A stretch of DNA of 46,205 nucleotides from Prevotella sp. UBA1705 (lineage in GTDB: Bacteria; Bacteroidota; Bacteroidia; Bacteroidales; Bacteroidaceae). Made by a program: the position numbers and the translations under genes. Location: the NCBI GenBank assembly GCA_002317385.1, contig DCJH01000011.1, positions 10,333 to 56,537 of the forward strand, read 5' to 3'. The notes beneath the pieces were generated by a model, which searched no databases, was not told the DNA's origin, and saw only the letters and a list, made by a program, of their open reading frames with translations. Shown in pieces: positions 31,424 through 39,758 of this stretch (position 1 is its first letter; each line of letters opens with the position of its first letter).

Positions 31424-31577
31424 CGAACAAAAAGTCCTCTCAAAATCAAATGATCACTATTTGACTTTTTTGATCAAGAATTATCATTTCCAAAGGGATG
31501 CAATGGGTGGATAATCTATTGTTAGATGGATAAGCAACCGTTAGTATCTTGTACGAAGAGACTAACCGCTTATAATC

Positions 31578-32348
31578 TTATTTTATCTTTCGATAAACGC
31601 CTCTTCCCTTAAATTCAATGATTTCTTTGTCTCTAAGAAATTGCAATTGCTGCCTGATTTTATCAGGGATGTGTTTGTTTTCAGGATGTTTGACTTTCAA
31701 TTCGTCTACAAAAGCATACATCTGATGGAGTGAAAAGGTTTCGTCGAGTCGTTCAACCAAATGAAGTGTGTCCATAAGCCACCCCCGACTCTCTACCGAA
31801 TGAGTCTGGAGATTGAAAACCCGATTATATTGTTTCACCACGTCATCGATGGAACGCACCTCTCCATGGTTAACAATGGGGATTTTGGCGATATCGGGTA
31901 TCGACCTCAGGAGAATATTACATCCTTCCCAGCCAGCTCTTCTGGCAGTTTCTGGTAGTGGGGCTCGCTTCTCAATGATAGCCGGAGTGAAAAAACATTT
32001 TGGCACTATAATCAGATTATTCACCTCGTATCTGTCGTAGTGCATGAAGAAAAAGCTTGGATTATCCAGCGAATTAATACGCCCAATCATTGTGCGATAT
32101 ACTCCATCAGCCACAGTTGATTGGAAATTATCGTTGTCAGTTCGTTTGCTTTTCAGCTCGTATTGTGCCAAGCAGTTATCGCAAACATAGTCTTTTACTG
32201 GGGCATTGGGCTCTGCTCGCCTAATAGTGGGCTTGCCACAGATGGGACAATACATGTTGCGAGCTAACCAATCTTCGGTTAGCACGCGTGCTATCTGACT
32301 ACCACTTCTATAGCCTTCTGCTAAGGATGTGTTGAAACGTAGGTTCAT
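31578..32348 (-). CDS. dpnC: DpnI-type methyl-directed restriction endonuclease
   Basis: The 256-residue protein matches DpnI from end to end. DpnI cuts GATC only when the adenine is methylated. The zinc finger cysteines C34, C37, C56 and C59 and the PD-(D/E)xK residues D53, E64 and K66 (CLAQYELKSK) fall at the same numbers I recall for DpnI. The central TARRAGWEGCNI and the C-terminal winged helix (IRQQLQFLRDKEIIEFKGRG) are also conserved; the winged helix adds a second methyl-specific contact. Such an enzyme needs no partner methylase and implies that the host's own GATC sites are unmethylated. The gene is AT-richer than its neighbours and lies beside repeats, suggesting acquisition. Confidence 0.93.
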   Translation of the reverse strand: MNLRFNTSLAEGYRSGSQIARVLTEDWLARNMYCPICGKPTIRRAEPNAPVKDYVCDNCLAQYELKSKRTDNDNFQSTVADGVYRTMIGRINSLDNPSFFFMHYDRYEVNNLIIVPKCFFTPAIIEKRAPLPETARRAGWEGCNILLRSIPDIAKIPIVNHGEVRSIDDVVKQYNRVFNLQTHSVESRGWLMDTLHLVERLDETFSLHQMYAFVDELKVKHPENKHIPDKIRQQLQFLRDKEIIEFKGRGVYRKIK

Positions 32349-32590
32349 CTGAATAATATTTTATTGAGTTTCCAGTAGGGGATTCCTTCAGTTTTCTTAT
32401 GTTGGTTCGGTGTTAGAAAGATGATAACTCTTATTTCATATGATGATATATCTAAGAACTGACTAACTGGACTCTGTGGATTTCTGTTGCTGTCATGTGA
32501 TTTTTAGCTCATAATATAGTTTGGGTGACATGATTTGTTGTAATGGGTTGGGGATGAAATTTGCATGCTTAGATAGTTATATCAGGATTC

Positions 32591-33688
32591 TCACACCATC
32601 ATCAAATCGCTCATCACCGTGTTGCTGATCTTGATTCCCTCGCGGGAGAGGTGGAGACGATGGTCTTCGAGCACGAGGAGTCCGCGGTCGAGATAAGGCT
32701 TGGCGTTGGAGAGGAGGAAGTCGAGATGGGCGGGAGAGACGGTGGAGAGGTCGATACCTTCACGCGTTCTTAACGCCGTGGTTACAAGATCGTTGTATAG
32801 GGTATCTTTGTCTAATACTTCTTCTTCATAGGGCAAGACTCCTTGCTCTATGGAATGGATATATTGCTGGATGTCGGACACGTTCCATCGGCGAGTGGAG
32901 AGCGTGTAGGAGTGGGCCGAAGCCCCCAGTCCGATGTAGGGGATATTGTGCCAATAGCTCGAATTGTGGCGGCTGCGGAAGCCGGGAAGAGCAAAGTTGC
33001 TGAACTCGTAGTGCTCGTAGCCTGCGGCCGTGAGCCGGTCGATGAGCGTGTCGTACATGGCGAGGCTCAGTTCCTCGTCTATCTCCTTCACCAGTCCCTG
33101 TTCCAACATCCGATAGAGTGGGGTACCATCCTCATACATCAGTCCGTAGGCAGATATGTGCTCCGGGCGCAGGCGCAGGGCATGGTCGATGTCCTGCTGC
33201 CAGTTGGCCAGTGTCTCCTCGGGAAATCCGAACATCAGGTCGATGCTCACATTGTGTATGCCCAGCCCGTGGATGATCTCCATGGCTTGGTCCACCTGCT
33301 GAGCCGTGTGCCGACGATGGATAAATCGCAGTCTGCCGTCGTCGAAGGTCTGCGCGCCCATGCTCACCCGATTGACAGGCAGATGAAGAAACATTCCCTC
33401 ATGGATGTCGTCGGGGTTGCACTCCATGGTGACCTCGGCATCGGGGTCAATATCATATACCTTATATATATAAGAGAACAGTCGGGCCAGCTGTTCGTGG
33501 GAGAGCTGGCTCGGCGTGCCGCCGCCCAGATAGATGGTGGAGATGGAGGGCTTTTCGGGAATGAGCTCCATCTCATGACAAAGCGCATCGACATATTGGT
33601 CGTGCAGTGATGCACGGGTGGTGGAATAGAATCCGCAGTAGATGCAACGGCTTGCGCAGAAAGGGATGTGTATGTAGAGTCCAGCCAT
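32591..33688 (-). CDS. hemW: Heme chaperone HemW (radical SAM)
   Basis: The 365-residue protein has IPFCASRCIYCGF at 8-20, where C11, C15 and C18 hold the 4Fe-4S cluster, then YLGGGTPS and the HemW-type segments VSMGAQTFDD, RRHTAQQVDQA, DLMFGFPEET, and HNSSYWHNIPYIGLGASAHSY, plus the C-terminal HemN-like domain. HemW binds heme and delivers it to respiratory proteins; it was long mis-named coproporphyrinogen oxidase. The first cysteine residues confirm HemW rather than the CxxxCxxCxC HemN. Only a weak -7-like TACTTTTA (33708-33715) is seen upstream. Confidence 0.93.
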   Translation of the reverse strand: MAGLYIHIPFCASRCIYCGFYSTTRASLHDQYVDALCHEMELIPEKPSISTIYLGGGTPSQLSHEQLARLFSYIYKVYDIDPDAEVTMECNPDDIHEGMFLHLPVNRVSMGAQTFDDGRLRFIHRRHTAQQVDQAMEIIHGLGIHNVSIDLMFGFPEETLANWQQDIDHALRLRPEHISAYGLMYEDGTPLYRMLEQGLVKEIDEELSLAMYDTLIDRLTAAGYEHYEFSNFALPGFRSRHNSSYWHNIPYIGLGASAHSYTLSTRRWNVSDIQQYIHSIEQGVLPYEEEVLDKDTLYNDLVTTALRTREGIDLSTVSPAHLDFLLSNAKPYLDRGLLVLEDHRLHLSREGIKISNTVMSDLMMV

Positions 33689-33755
33689 AAAATAATCTTT
33701 CGACGTGTAAAAGTACTAATTTGTTTTAAAATAGATGAGATTTCTATGGCTTTCT

Positions 33756-33787
33756 TTTGGAGTTTATTTTTATTTTCCCTATCTTTA
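33756..33787 (+). promoter_or_regulatory. Promoter of the EF-G2 gene (TTTG, N20, TATCTTTA)
   Basis: TTTG at 33756-33759 and TATCTTTA at 33780-33787 are 20 bases apart; the last base of the -7 box deviates from consensus. The leader would be about 70 nt. A weaker -7 box would suit a gene needing an activator. Confidence 0.5.
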
Positions 33788-33863
33788 ACACCGAATTGGA
33801 AGCAAGAGCTCCTAACCTTAACAAGACAATAGATTCATATACTAACACTTTAAATCTTTTGAT

Positions 33864-36026
33864 ATGAGAGTATATCAGACTAACGAAATTAAGAACATTG
33901 CATTGCTCGGCAGTGCGGGTAGCGGCAAGACCACTCTTGCCGAGAGTATGCTTTTTGAGGCAGGTGTCATCAAGCGGCGTGGTTCGGTGGAAGCTAAGAA
34001 CACGGTGAGTGACTACTTCCCCGTAGAGCTTGAGTATGGCTATTCTGTCTTCCCAACCGTGTTTCATGTGGAGTGGAACAACAAGAAACTGAATATTATC
34101 GATTGCCCGGGTTCCGACGATTTCGTGGGCGGAGCCATCACATCGCTCAACGTGACCGACCAGGCCGTTATTCTGATCAATGGCCAGTATGGTCCCGAGG
34201 TGGGCACACAGAACAACTTCCGCTATGCCGAGAAGTTGAAAAAACCGGTGATATTCCTCATCAACCAGTTGGATTCTGAGAAGTGCGACTTCGACAACAT
34301 CATCAATACGATGCAGGAAATCTACGGTTCGAAGTGCGTGCAGATCCAGTATCCGTTGGAGACGGGTCCCAACTTCCATAGCCTTATCGACGTGCTCATC
34401 ATGAAGAAACTCACCTGGGGCCCCGATGGCGGCGAGCCTAAGCGTGAGGATATTCCCGCTGAGGAGATGGACAAGGCCATGGAACTGCACAAGACGCTCG
34501 TGGAGGCTGCTGCCGAAAACGACGACGCCCTGATGGAGAAGTTCTTCGAGAGCGACACACTGTCGGAAGACGAGATGCGCGAAGGCATCCGCAAGGGACT
34601 GGTGGCCTGCTCCATTTATCCCATCTTCTGCGTGGATGCCCATCGCGACATGGGCGTGCAGCGCCTTATGGAGTTCCTGGGCAACGTGGTGCCCTTCGTG
34701 AGCGAGATGCCCAAGGTGCGCAACACTCGTGGCGAGGAGGTGGAGCCGAATACCGACGGCGCGGAGTGTCTCTATTTCTTCAAGACCGGACTGGAGCCTC
34801 ACATTGGCGAGGTGTCCTACTTCAAGGTGATGAGCGGAAGTGTGAAACCCGGTGACGACTTGACCAATTCGGACCGTGGTTCCAAGGAGCGCATCGGTCA
34901 GATTTATGCCTGTGCAGGTGCCAACCGCATAGCTGTAGACCAACTGAATGCAGGTGATATCGGCTGCACGGTGAAGCTGAAGGATGTGAAGACGGGTAAC
35001 ACCCTCAATGGTAAGGGTGCGGAGGCTCGCTTCGACTTCATCAGATACCCCAACTCTAAGTATAGCCGTGCCATCAAATCTAATAATCCTCAGGACATGG
35101 AGAAGCTCATGGCTGCATTGCTCAAGATGCGCCAGGAGGATCCCACATGGGTGGTGGAGCAGAGTAAGGAGTTGCGCCAGACCATCGTTCATGGTCAGGG
35201 CGAGTTCCATCTGCGCACGCTGAAGTGGCGTTTGGAGAACAATGAGAAACTCGCTGTGACGTTCGACGAGCCGAAGATTCCCTATCGTGAGACCATCACG
35301 AAGAAGGCCAAGGCTGAGTATCGCCACAAGAAACAGAGCGGTGGAGCCGGTCAGTTTGGTGAGGTGCATCTCATCGTGGAGCCCTATGCCGAGGGCATGC
35401 CCGATCCCGTGACCTATAATTTCGGTGGTCAGGAGTTCAAGATGAACATCAAGTCGAAGGAGGAGAAAGACCTCGCATGGGGTGGTAAGCTTGTCTTCAT
35501 CAACTCTGTGGTGGGTGGAGCCATCGATTTGCGCTTCATGCCCGCTATTCTCAAAGGTGTGATGGACTGCATGGAGCGTGGTCCGCTCACCGGAAGCTAT
35601 GCCCGCGACGTGCGTGTCATCGTATTCGATGGTAAGATGCACCCGGTAGACTCCAACGAGCTCTCGTTCACCTTGGCTGCCCGCCATGCGTTCTCCGACG
35701 CGTTCAAGGAGGCCGGTCCGAAGATTCTCGAGCCCATCTATGACCTCGAAGTATATGTTCCTTCCGACTACATGGGTGATGTGATGAGCGACCTGCAGGG
35801 TCGTCGCGCCATCATCATGGGTATGGATGCAGAGGCCGGCTATCAAAAGTTGGCTGCCAAGATTCCATTGAAGGAACTGTCCAACTACAGCGTTGCCCTG
35901 AGTTCGCTCACCGGTGGCCGTGCTTCGTTCACCACGAAGTTTGCCAGCTACGAGCTTGTGCCCAACGACCTGCAGCAGAAGCTGGTGGCCGAGCACGAGG
36001 CAGAACTGGCCGAGGAGGAGGCTTAA
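33864..36026 (+). CDS. fusA2: EF-G paralogue EF-G2, predicted GTPase-defective
   Basis: The 720-residue protein has all five EF-G domains but an altered G domain. The P-loop reads GSAGSGKT (16-23) instead of AHIDAGKT. G3 reads DCPGSDDF (80-87), with Ser84 in place of the catalytic His of DTPGHVDF. G4 reads NQLD (134-137) instead of NKxD. Switch I lacks the RGIT motif. The domain IV loop KKQSGGAGQFGEV is well kept, so ribosome binding should be intact. Bacteroides thetaiotaomicron has such an EF-G2, reported to support slow translocation without GTP hydrolysis during carbon starvation and to be needed for gut colonisation (from memory). The regular fusA is not in the window. Confidence 0.88.
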   Translation: MRVYQTNEIKNIALLGSAGSGKTTLAESMLFEAGVIKRRGSVEAKNTVSDYFPVELEYGYSVFPTVFHVEWNNKKLNIIDCPGSDDFVGGAITSLNVTDQAVILINGQYGPEVGTQNNFRYAEKLKKPVIFLINQLDSEKCDFDNIINTMQEIYGSKCVQIQYPLETGPNFHSLIDVLIMKKLTWGPDGGEPKREDIPAEEMDKAMELHKTLVEAAAENDDALMEKFFESDTLSEDEMREGIRKGLVACSIYPIFCVDAHRDMGVQRLMEFLGNVVPFVSEMPKVRNTRGEEVEPNTDGAECLYFFKTGLEPHIGEVSYFKVMSGSVKPGDDLTNSDRGSKERIGQIYACAGANRIAVDQLNAGDIGCTVKLKDVKTGNTLNGKGAEARFDFIRYPNSKYSRAIKSNNPQDMEKLMAALLKMRQEDPTWVVEQSKELRQTIVHGQGEFHLRTLKWRLENNEKLAVTFDEPKIPYRETITKKAKAEYRHKKQSGGAGQFGEVHLIVEPYAEGMPDPVTYNFGGQEFKMNIKSKEEKDLAWGGKLVFINSVVGGAIDLRFMPAILKGVMDCMERGPLTGSYARDVRVIVFDGKMHPVDSNELSFTLAARHAFSDAFKEAGPKILEPIYDLEVYVPSDYMGDVMSDLQGRRAIIMGMDAEAGYQKLAAKIPLKELSNYSVALSSLTGGRASFTTKFASYELVPNDLQQKLVAEHEAELAEEEA

Positions 36027-36054
36027 ACAGCACGATATTTCTTTATCCGATAGG

Positions 36055-36090
36055 GAGGGTGCGCCATTTGTCGTGGCGCACCCTCTTTGT
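36055..36090 (+). terminator. Intrinsic terminator of EF-G2
   Basis: GAGGGTGCGCCA (36055-36066) pairs perfectly with TGGCGCACCCTC (36074-36085), followed by TTTGTTT. Confidence 0.85.
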
Positions 36091-36242
36091 TTCCGGCCGG
36101 ATGGGGGTGACAGGAATTTGTTTTTGTTCTGTTTTGTAGTTTTTATGTCATAATAAAGAAGTAAATAAGAGTGTATTTGTTAAATACGCTAAAATAACGA
36201 TGAAAGATTAACATTTAAGTGTTAATCAATTAAGATTTATCT

Positions 36243-36250
36243 TATCTTTG
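36243..36250 (+). promoter_or_regulatory. -7 box TATCTTTG of rprX
   Basis: The box ends five bases before ATG 36256, so the mRNA is predicted to be leaderless. Confidence 0.65.
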
Positions 36251-36255
36251 CCAGC

Positions 36256-37818
36256 ATGAAGAAGAAAACCATTTGGACCATAGCCGTTGTCATGGGCGTG
36301 TCCTTCATCATATTATTGGGTCTGCAGCTGACTTACATTCAGGAAATGGCCAATATGAAGAAGGAGCAGTTCGACGAAAGTGTGAACCGCGCGCTCTATC
36401 AGGCCTCTCGCAACCTGGAGTTGAACGAGACGCTGAGGTATTTGGAGAAGGACGTGAACGAAACAGAGCGCAAGGCTTTCCAGAAGGACAGTGTGGGCAC
36501 TCGGTCTGGCCAGCCCAACGATGGCACCGTGCAATATTCCCATCAGTATTCTGTGGCTGGAAAAGACGGAACGGTATATTCTTCTTTTGAGCTCAAGACC
36601 ATGGCCACCAAGCCGGGACACATGCCCAAGGCCATGATTCTACGCACCGATAAGAATTCGAACACAGCTGCCAGCAAGTCGCTGCAAGAGATCGTGAAGA
36701 ACCGATATGTGTATCAGAAGGCCCTGCTTGACGAGGTGGTGATGAACATGCTCTACTCGGCTTCTGACAAACCACTGAAGGAACGTGTGAACTTTAAGAT
36801 TCTCGATCAGGATTTGAAGGCCGAGTTGATGAACAATGGAATCAATATTCCCTATCATTTCACGGTGTGCACGCAGGATGGGCGAGAGGTGTATCGCTGT
36901 CCCGACTATACCGATGATGGTGTGGAGTTTACCTATAGTCAGGTGCTTTTCCGCAACGACCCATCGTCGAAGATAGGTGTGGTGAAGATCCATTTCCCCG
37001 ATATCAATAGCTATATCTATTCGAGCGTGAGATTCATGATACCGAGCGTGGTGTTCACCTTTATCTTGCTCATTACGTTTATCTTCACCATTGTCGTGAT
37101 ATTCAGGCAGAAACGTTACACCGAAATCAAGAACGACTTCATCAACAACATGACCCACGAGCTCAAGACACCTATCGCCAGCATCTCGCTGGCTGCCCAG
37201 ATGTTCAATGATGAGTCGGTGGTGAAGAGCGAAAAGATGATGAAACATCTGATTGGCGTGATTACCGATGAGTCGAAACGCTTGCGATTCCTCGTGGAAA
37301 AGGTGCTCCAGATGTCGATGTTCGACCGGAAGAAGGCGTCGTTCAAGAAGAAACATCTTGACCTCAACGAGATGGTGGAGACCGTAGCCAACTCTTTCTC
37401 CCTGCGAGTGGAGCACACTGGTGGTAAGGTCTACGTGGAAATTGAGGCGGTAGACTCGGATATTTATGTAGACGAAGTGCATTTTCAGAATGTGATTTTC
37501 AACCTGATGGACAATGCAGTGAAATATCGAAAGCCCAACGAACCGGTGAATGTATATCTGAAAACGTGGAACGACGAGCAGCATCTCTACTTCTCGGTGC
37601 GGGATACAGGCGTTGGTATGAAGAAAGAGAATCTGAAAAAGATTTTCGAGAAGTTCTATCGTGTGCACACGGGCAATGTCCACGATGTCAAAGGATTCGG
37701 TCTGGGCCTTGCCTATGTGAAGAATGTGATAGATCTGCACGATGGCGACATCAAGGTTGACAGCGAATATGGCAAGGGCACGACGTTCACTATCAAGTTG
37801 CCTATCGTCAAGAAATAA
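36256..37818 (+). CDS. rprX: Sensor histidine kinase RprX
   Basis: The 520-residue kinase has two transmembrane helices (about 5-26 and 261-283) around a periplasmic sensor of some 230 residues. The phosphoacceptor is H301 in NNMTHELKTPIAS. The ATP-binding domain follows: NLMDNAVKY (416-424), DTGVGM (450-455) and GFGLGLAYV (480-488). Length, layout and the pairing with the next gene match Bacteroides RprX, identified through altered tetracycline resistance and now linked to broader envelope and metabolic control. The signal is unknown. Start and -7 box are five bases apart. Confidence 0.9.
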   Translation: MKKKTIWTIAVVMGVSFIILLGLQLTYIQEMANMKKEQFDESVNRALYQASRNLELNETLRYLEKDVNETERKAFQKDSVGTRSGQPNDGTVQYSHQYSVAGKDGTVYSSFELKTMATKPGHMPKAMILRTDKNSNTAASKSLQEIVKNRYVYQKALLDEVVMNMLYSASDKPLKERVNFKILDQDLKAELMNNGINIPYHFTVCTQDGREVYRCPDYTDDGVEFTYSQVLFRNDPSSKIGVVKIHFPDINSYIYSSVRFMIPSVVFTFILLITFIFTIVVIFRQKRYTEIKNDFINNMTHELKTPIASISLAAQMFNDESVVKSEKMMKHLIGVITDESKRLRFLVEKVLQMSMFDRKKASFKKKHLDLNEMVETVANSFSLRVEHTGGKVYVEIEAVDSDIYVDEVHFQNVIFNLMDNAVKYRKPNEPVNVYLKTWNDEQHLYFSVRDTGVGMKKENLKKIFEKFYRVHTGNVHDVKGFGLGLAYVKNVIDLHDGDIKVDSEYGKGTTFTIKLPIVKK

Positions 37819-37850
37819 AACGAATTATTAATTTATAAAACGATAAGATT

Positions 37851-38549
37851 ATGGATGAGAAGATTAAAATTTTGCTTTGCGAAGATGATGAAAACTTGGG
37901 CACATTGTTGTGCGAGTACTTGATTGCAAAGGGATACGATGCTGTGCTTTGCCCCGATGGCGAGGCTGGATACAAGGAGTTCACCAAGGATAAGTTTGAT
38001 ATGTGTGTGCTCGACGTGATGATGCCGAAGAAAGACGGCTTCTCTCTGGCACAGGACATTCGTCAGATTAACGCCCAGGTGCCTATCATTTTCCTGACAG
38101 CCCGAGTGCAGAAGGAAGATGTGCTCGAAGGATTCGACAAGGGTGCCGACGACTATATCACCAAACCGTTCTCCATGGAGGAGCTGGTGAAGCGTGTGGA
38201 AGCTATCCTGCGTCGTGTTCGTGGTAAGAAAAACAAGGAAAGCACACGCTACAAGATTGGCCGTTATCTCTTTGATACGCAGAAGCAACTGCTCTCTATG
38301 GGTGACAAGCAGACCAAACTCACCACCAAGGAAAACGAACTCCTTGCCTTGCTCTGCGCTCATGCCAACGAGATATTGAAGCGCAACGACGCGCTCCGCA
38401 CCATCTGGATTGATGACAACTACTTCAATGCTCGTTCAATGGATGTGTATATCACCAAGCTGCGCAAGCATCTGAAGGACGACGACCAGGTGGAGATCAT
38501 CAATATCCATGGTCAGGGTTACAAGTTGATTGTGCCGGAAGAGGATTAA
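37851..38549 (+). CDS. rprY: Response regulator RprY (OmpR/PhoB type)
   Basis: The 232-residue regulator has a receiver domain with E11, D12 and D13, phosphoacceptor D55 (CVLDVMMPKKDGF), Thr83 (FLTAR) and Lys105 (ITKPFSMEEL), then a winged-helix DNA-binding domain (LTTKENELLALL, MDVYITKLRKHL, GQGYKLIV). It lies 32 bp after rprX and is surely its partner. Bacteroides RprY is reported to bind promoters of redox and metabolic genes (from memory). Confidence 0.93.
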   Translation: MDEKIKILLCEDDENLGTLLCEYLIAKGYDAVLCPDGEAGYKEFTKDKFDMCVLDVMMPKKDGFSLAQDIRQINAQVPIIFLTARVQKEDVLEGFDKGADDYITKPFSMEELVKRVEAILRRVRGKKNKESTRYKIGRYLFDTQKQLLSMGDKQTKLTTKENELLALLCAHANEILKRNDALRTIWIDDNYFNARSMDVYITKLRKHLKDDDQVEIINIHGQGYKLIVPEED

Positions 38550-38634
38550 TTGGCTGTGTTCTGTCCAGCTGCCCGGCCAGACAGGCTCACCAAACATTTT
38601 CCCATCCAATGCGATAGTTGGATAAAAAAGTTGC

Positions 38635-38668
38635 TTCGTTGCTGGAACTCCAGGGTTTCGGCAACGAA
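38635..38668 (+). terminator. Possible weak terminator after rprY
   Basis: TTCGTTGC (38635-38642) pairs with GCAACGAA (38661-38668). Only ACAATATCGTTTT follows, so the T run is poor. Confidence 0.35.
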
Positions 38669-38748
38669 ACAATATCGTTTTAGATAGGTCAAACATTCAT
38701 TCTGGGTGCGTAAACCTATCGTTTGCAAGTCTTAAAGGAACGATTTGC

Positions 38749-38967
38749 TTAGTAATTTCCCTCGTGCTTCTCTTGGTAGACATGTACAAAAATGCCTACG
38801 GGAATCAATAGAGTAGGGAGGAGGGCGAGGTTGTGATTGGTGAGACCGAACAGATAGAACAGCCCCAAAAGAACAATGCTGATATAGACAAGAGGCAACC
38901 CAAAGAAACGAAGGTTTCCTTTTATCCAGTGAATTATGGGGCTTATTTTATCGAATATCTTGTCCAT
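38749..38967 (-). CDS. Small two-helix membrane protein, function unknown
   Basis: The 72-residue product has two hydrophobic helices (about 21-41 and 45-63) with a charged N-terminus and a short basic-acidic tail (VYQEKHEGNY). I do not recognise a family. Support comes from a full -7 box TACTTTTG (38976-38983) eight bases before the ATG, giving a near-leaderless mRNA, and from its clear membrane character. It is divergent from the rpsF operon. Confidence 0.65.
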   Translation of the reverse strand: MDKIFDKISPIIHWIKGNLRFFGLPLVYISIVLLGLFYLFGLTNHNLALLPTLLIPVGIFVHVYQEKHEGNY

Positions 38968-38975
38968 ATCGGTTG

Positions 38976-38983
38976 CAAAAGTA
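38976..38983 (-). promoter_or_regulatory. -7 box TACTTTTG of the small membrane protein gene
   Basis: Full consensus match on the minus strand, eight bases before ATG 38967. Confidence 0.55.
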
Positions 38984-39047
38984 CGAAGTTTGGGCTGAAT
39001 ATCCTATCCAATTAATGTTAAATAGCAAAAAAACAGGAAGATGCGGC

Positions 39048-39077
39048 TTGTAATGTGCAATAATTTTAGTACCTTTG
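39048..39077 (+). promoter_or_regulatory. Promoter of rpsF-rpsR-rplI (TTG, N19, TACCTTTG)
   Basis: TTG at 39048-39050 and TACCTTTG at 39070-39077 are 19 bases apart, the preferred spacing. The leader would be about 40 nt. Confidence 0.7.
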
Positions 39078-39122
39078 CACACGCATTTTGCAAATTAACA
39101 TTTAATTCATTACAAAAGTAGT

Positions 39123-39467
39123 ATGAATCATTACGAAACCGTTTTCATTTTGACTCCCGTTTTGTCTGATGAACAGATGAAGGAAACGGTCGCTAAATTC
39201 AAGAAGCTGCTCACCGATAATGGTGCTGAAATTCTGAATGAAGAGGCCTGGGGACTGAAGAAGATGGCTTACGCTATCGAGAAGAAATCTACAGGCTTCT
39301 ATTGCCTGCTGGAGTTCGAGGCAGAGCCGTCTGTAGTTGACACACTCGAGACTGGCTATCGCCGCGACGAGAAAGTTATTCGTTTCATGACCGTGAAGCT
39401 CGACAAGTATGCTGTTGCTTATGCAGAGAAGCGTCGTGCTAAATGGGCCGCTAAATTGGAGGCATAA
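39123..39467 (+). CDS. rpsF: Ribosomal protein S6
   Basis: The 114-residue protein matches S6 (MNHYETVFILTPVLSDEQ, WGLKKMAYAIEKKSTGFYCLLEF, RRDEKVIRFMTVKLDKYA). It binds the central domain of 16S rRNA together with S18. The gene is the first of a three-gene ribosomal operon and ends three bases before rpsR. Confidence 0.97.
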   Translation: MNHYETVFILTPVLSDEQMKETVAKFKKLLTDNGAEILNEEAWGLKKMAYAIEKKSTGFYCLLEFEAEPSVVDTLETGYRRDEKVIRFMTVKLDKYAVAYAEKRRAKWAAKLEA

Positions 39468-39469
39468 TT

Positions 39470-39742
39470 ATGGCAGATCAGAAAAAATCAGAAATCCGTT
39501 ATTTGACCGCTCCTTCTATCGATACCAAGAAGAAGAAGTATTGCCGTTTTAAGAAGAGCGGTATTAAGTATATCGACTACAAGGATCCCGAGTTCCTGAA
39601 GAAGTTCCTGAACGAGCAGGGTAAGATTCTTCCCCGTCGTATTACCGGAACATCTTTGAAGTTTCAGCGTCGTGTGGCACAGGCTGTAAAGCGTGCTCGC
39701 CAGATTGCACTGCTTCCATACGTAACCGACATGATGAAGTAA
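39470..39742 (+). CDS. rpsR: Ribosomal protein S18
   Basis: The 90-residue protein carries the S18 core (KYCRFKKSGIKYIDYKDPEFLKKFLNEQGKILPRRITGTSLKFQRRVAQAVKRARQIALLPY is its conserved span, residues about 23-85; key residues are the basic RRITG and KFQRR segments). It forms a heterodimer with S6 on the platform of the 30S subunit. Start and stop are tightly packed between rpsF and rplI. Confidence 0.97.
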   Translation: MADQKKSEIRYLTAPSIDTKKKKYCRFKKSGIKYIDYKDPEFLKKFLNEQGKILPRRITGTSLKFQRRVAQAVKRARQIALLPYVTDMMK

Positions 39743-39758
39743 AACAAGGAGGCTAAGA

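Noticed and set aside
33744..35996. 750-codon ORF antisense to EF-G2
   Set aside because: A mirror of the strong codon bias of EF-G2. Its translation is a monotonous mix of H, L, V and R without motifs, and the plus strand encodes a clear EF-G.
38550..38748. tRNA or small RNA gene between rprY and the small membrane protein gene
   Set aside because: Only short hairpins were seen; no cloverleaf and no plus-strand promoter box.
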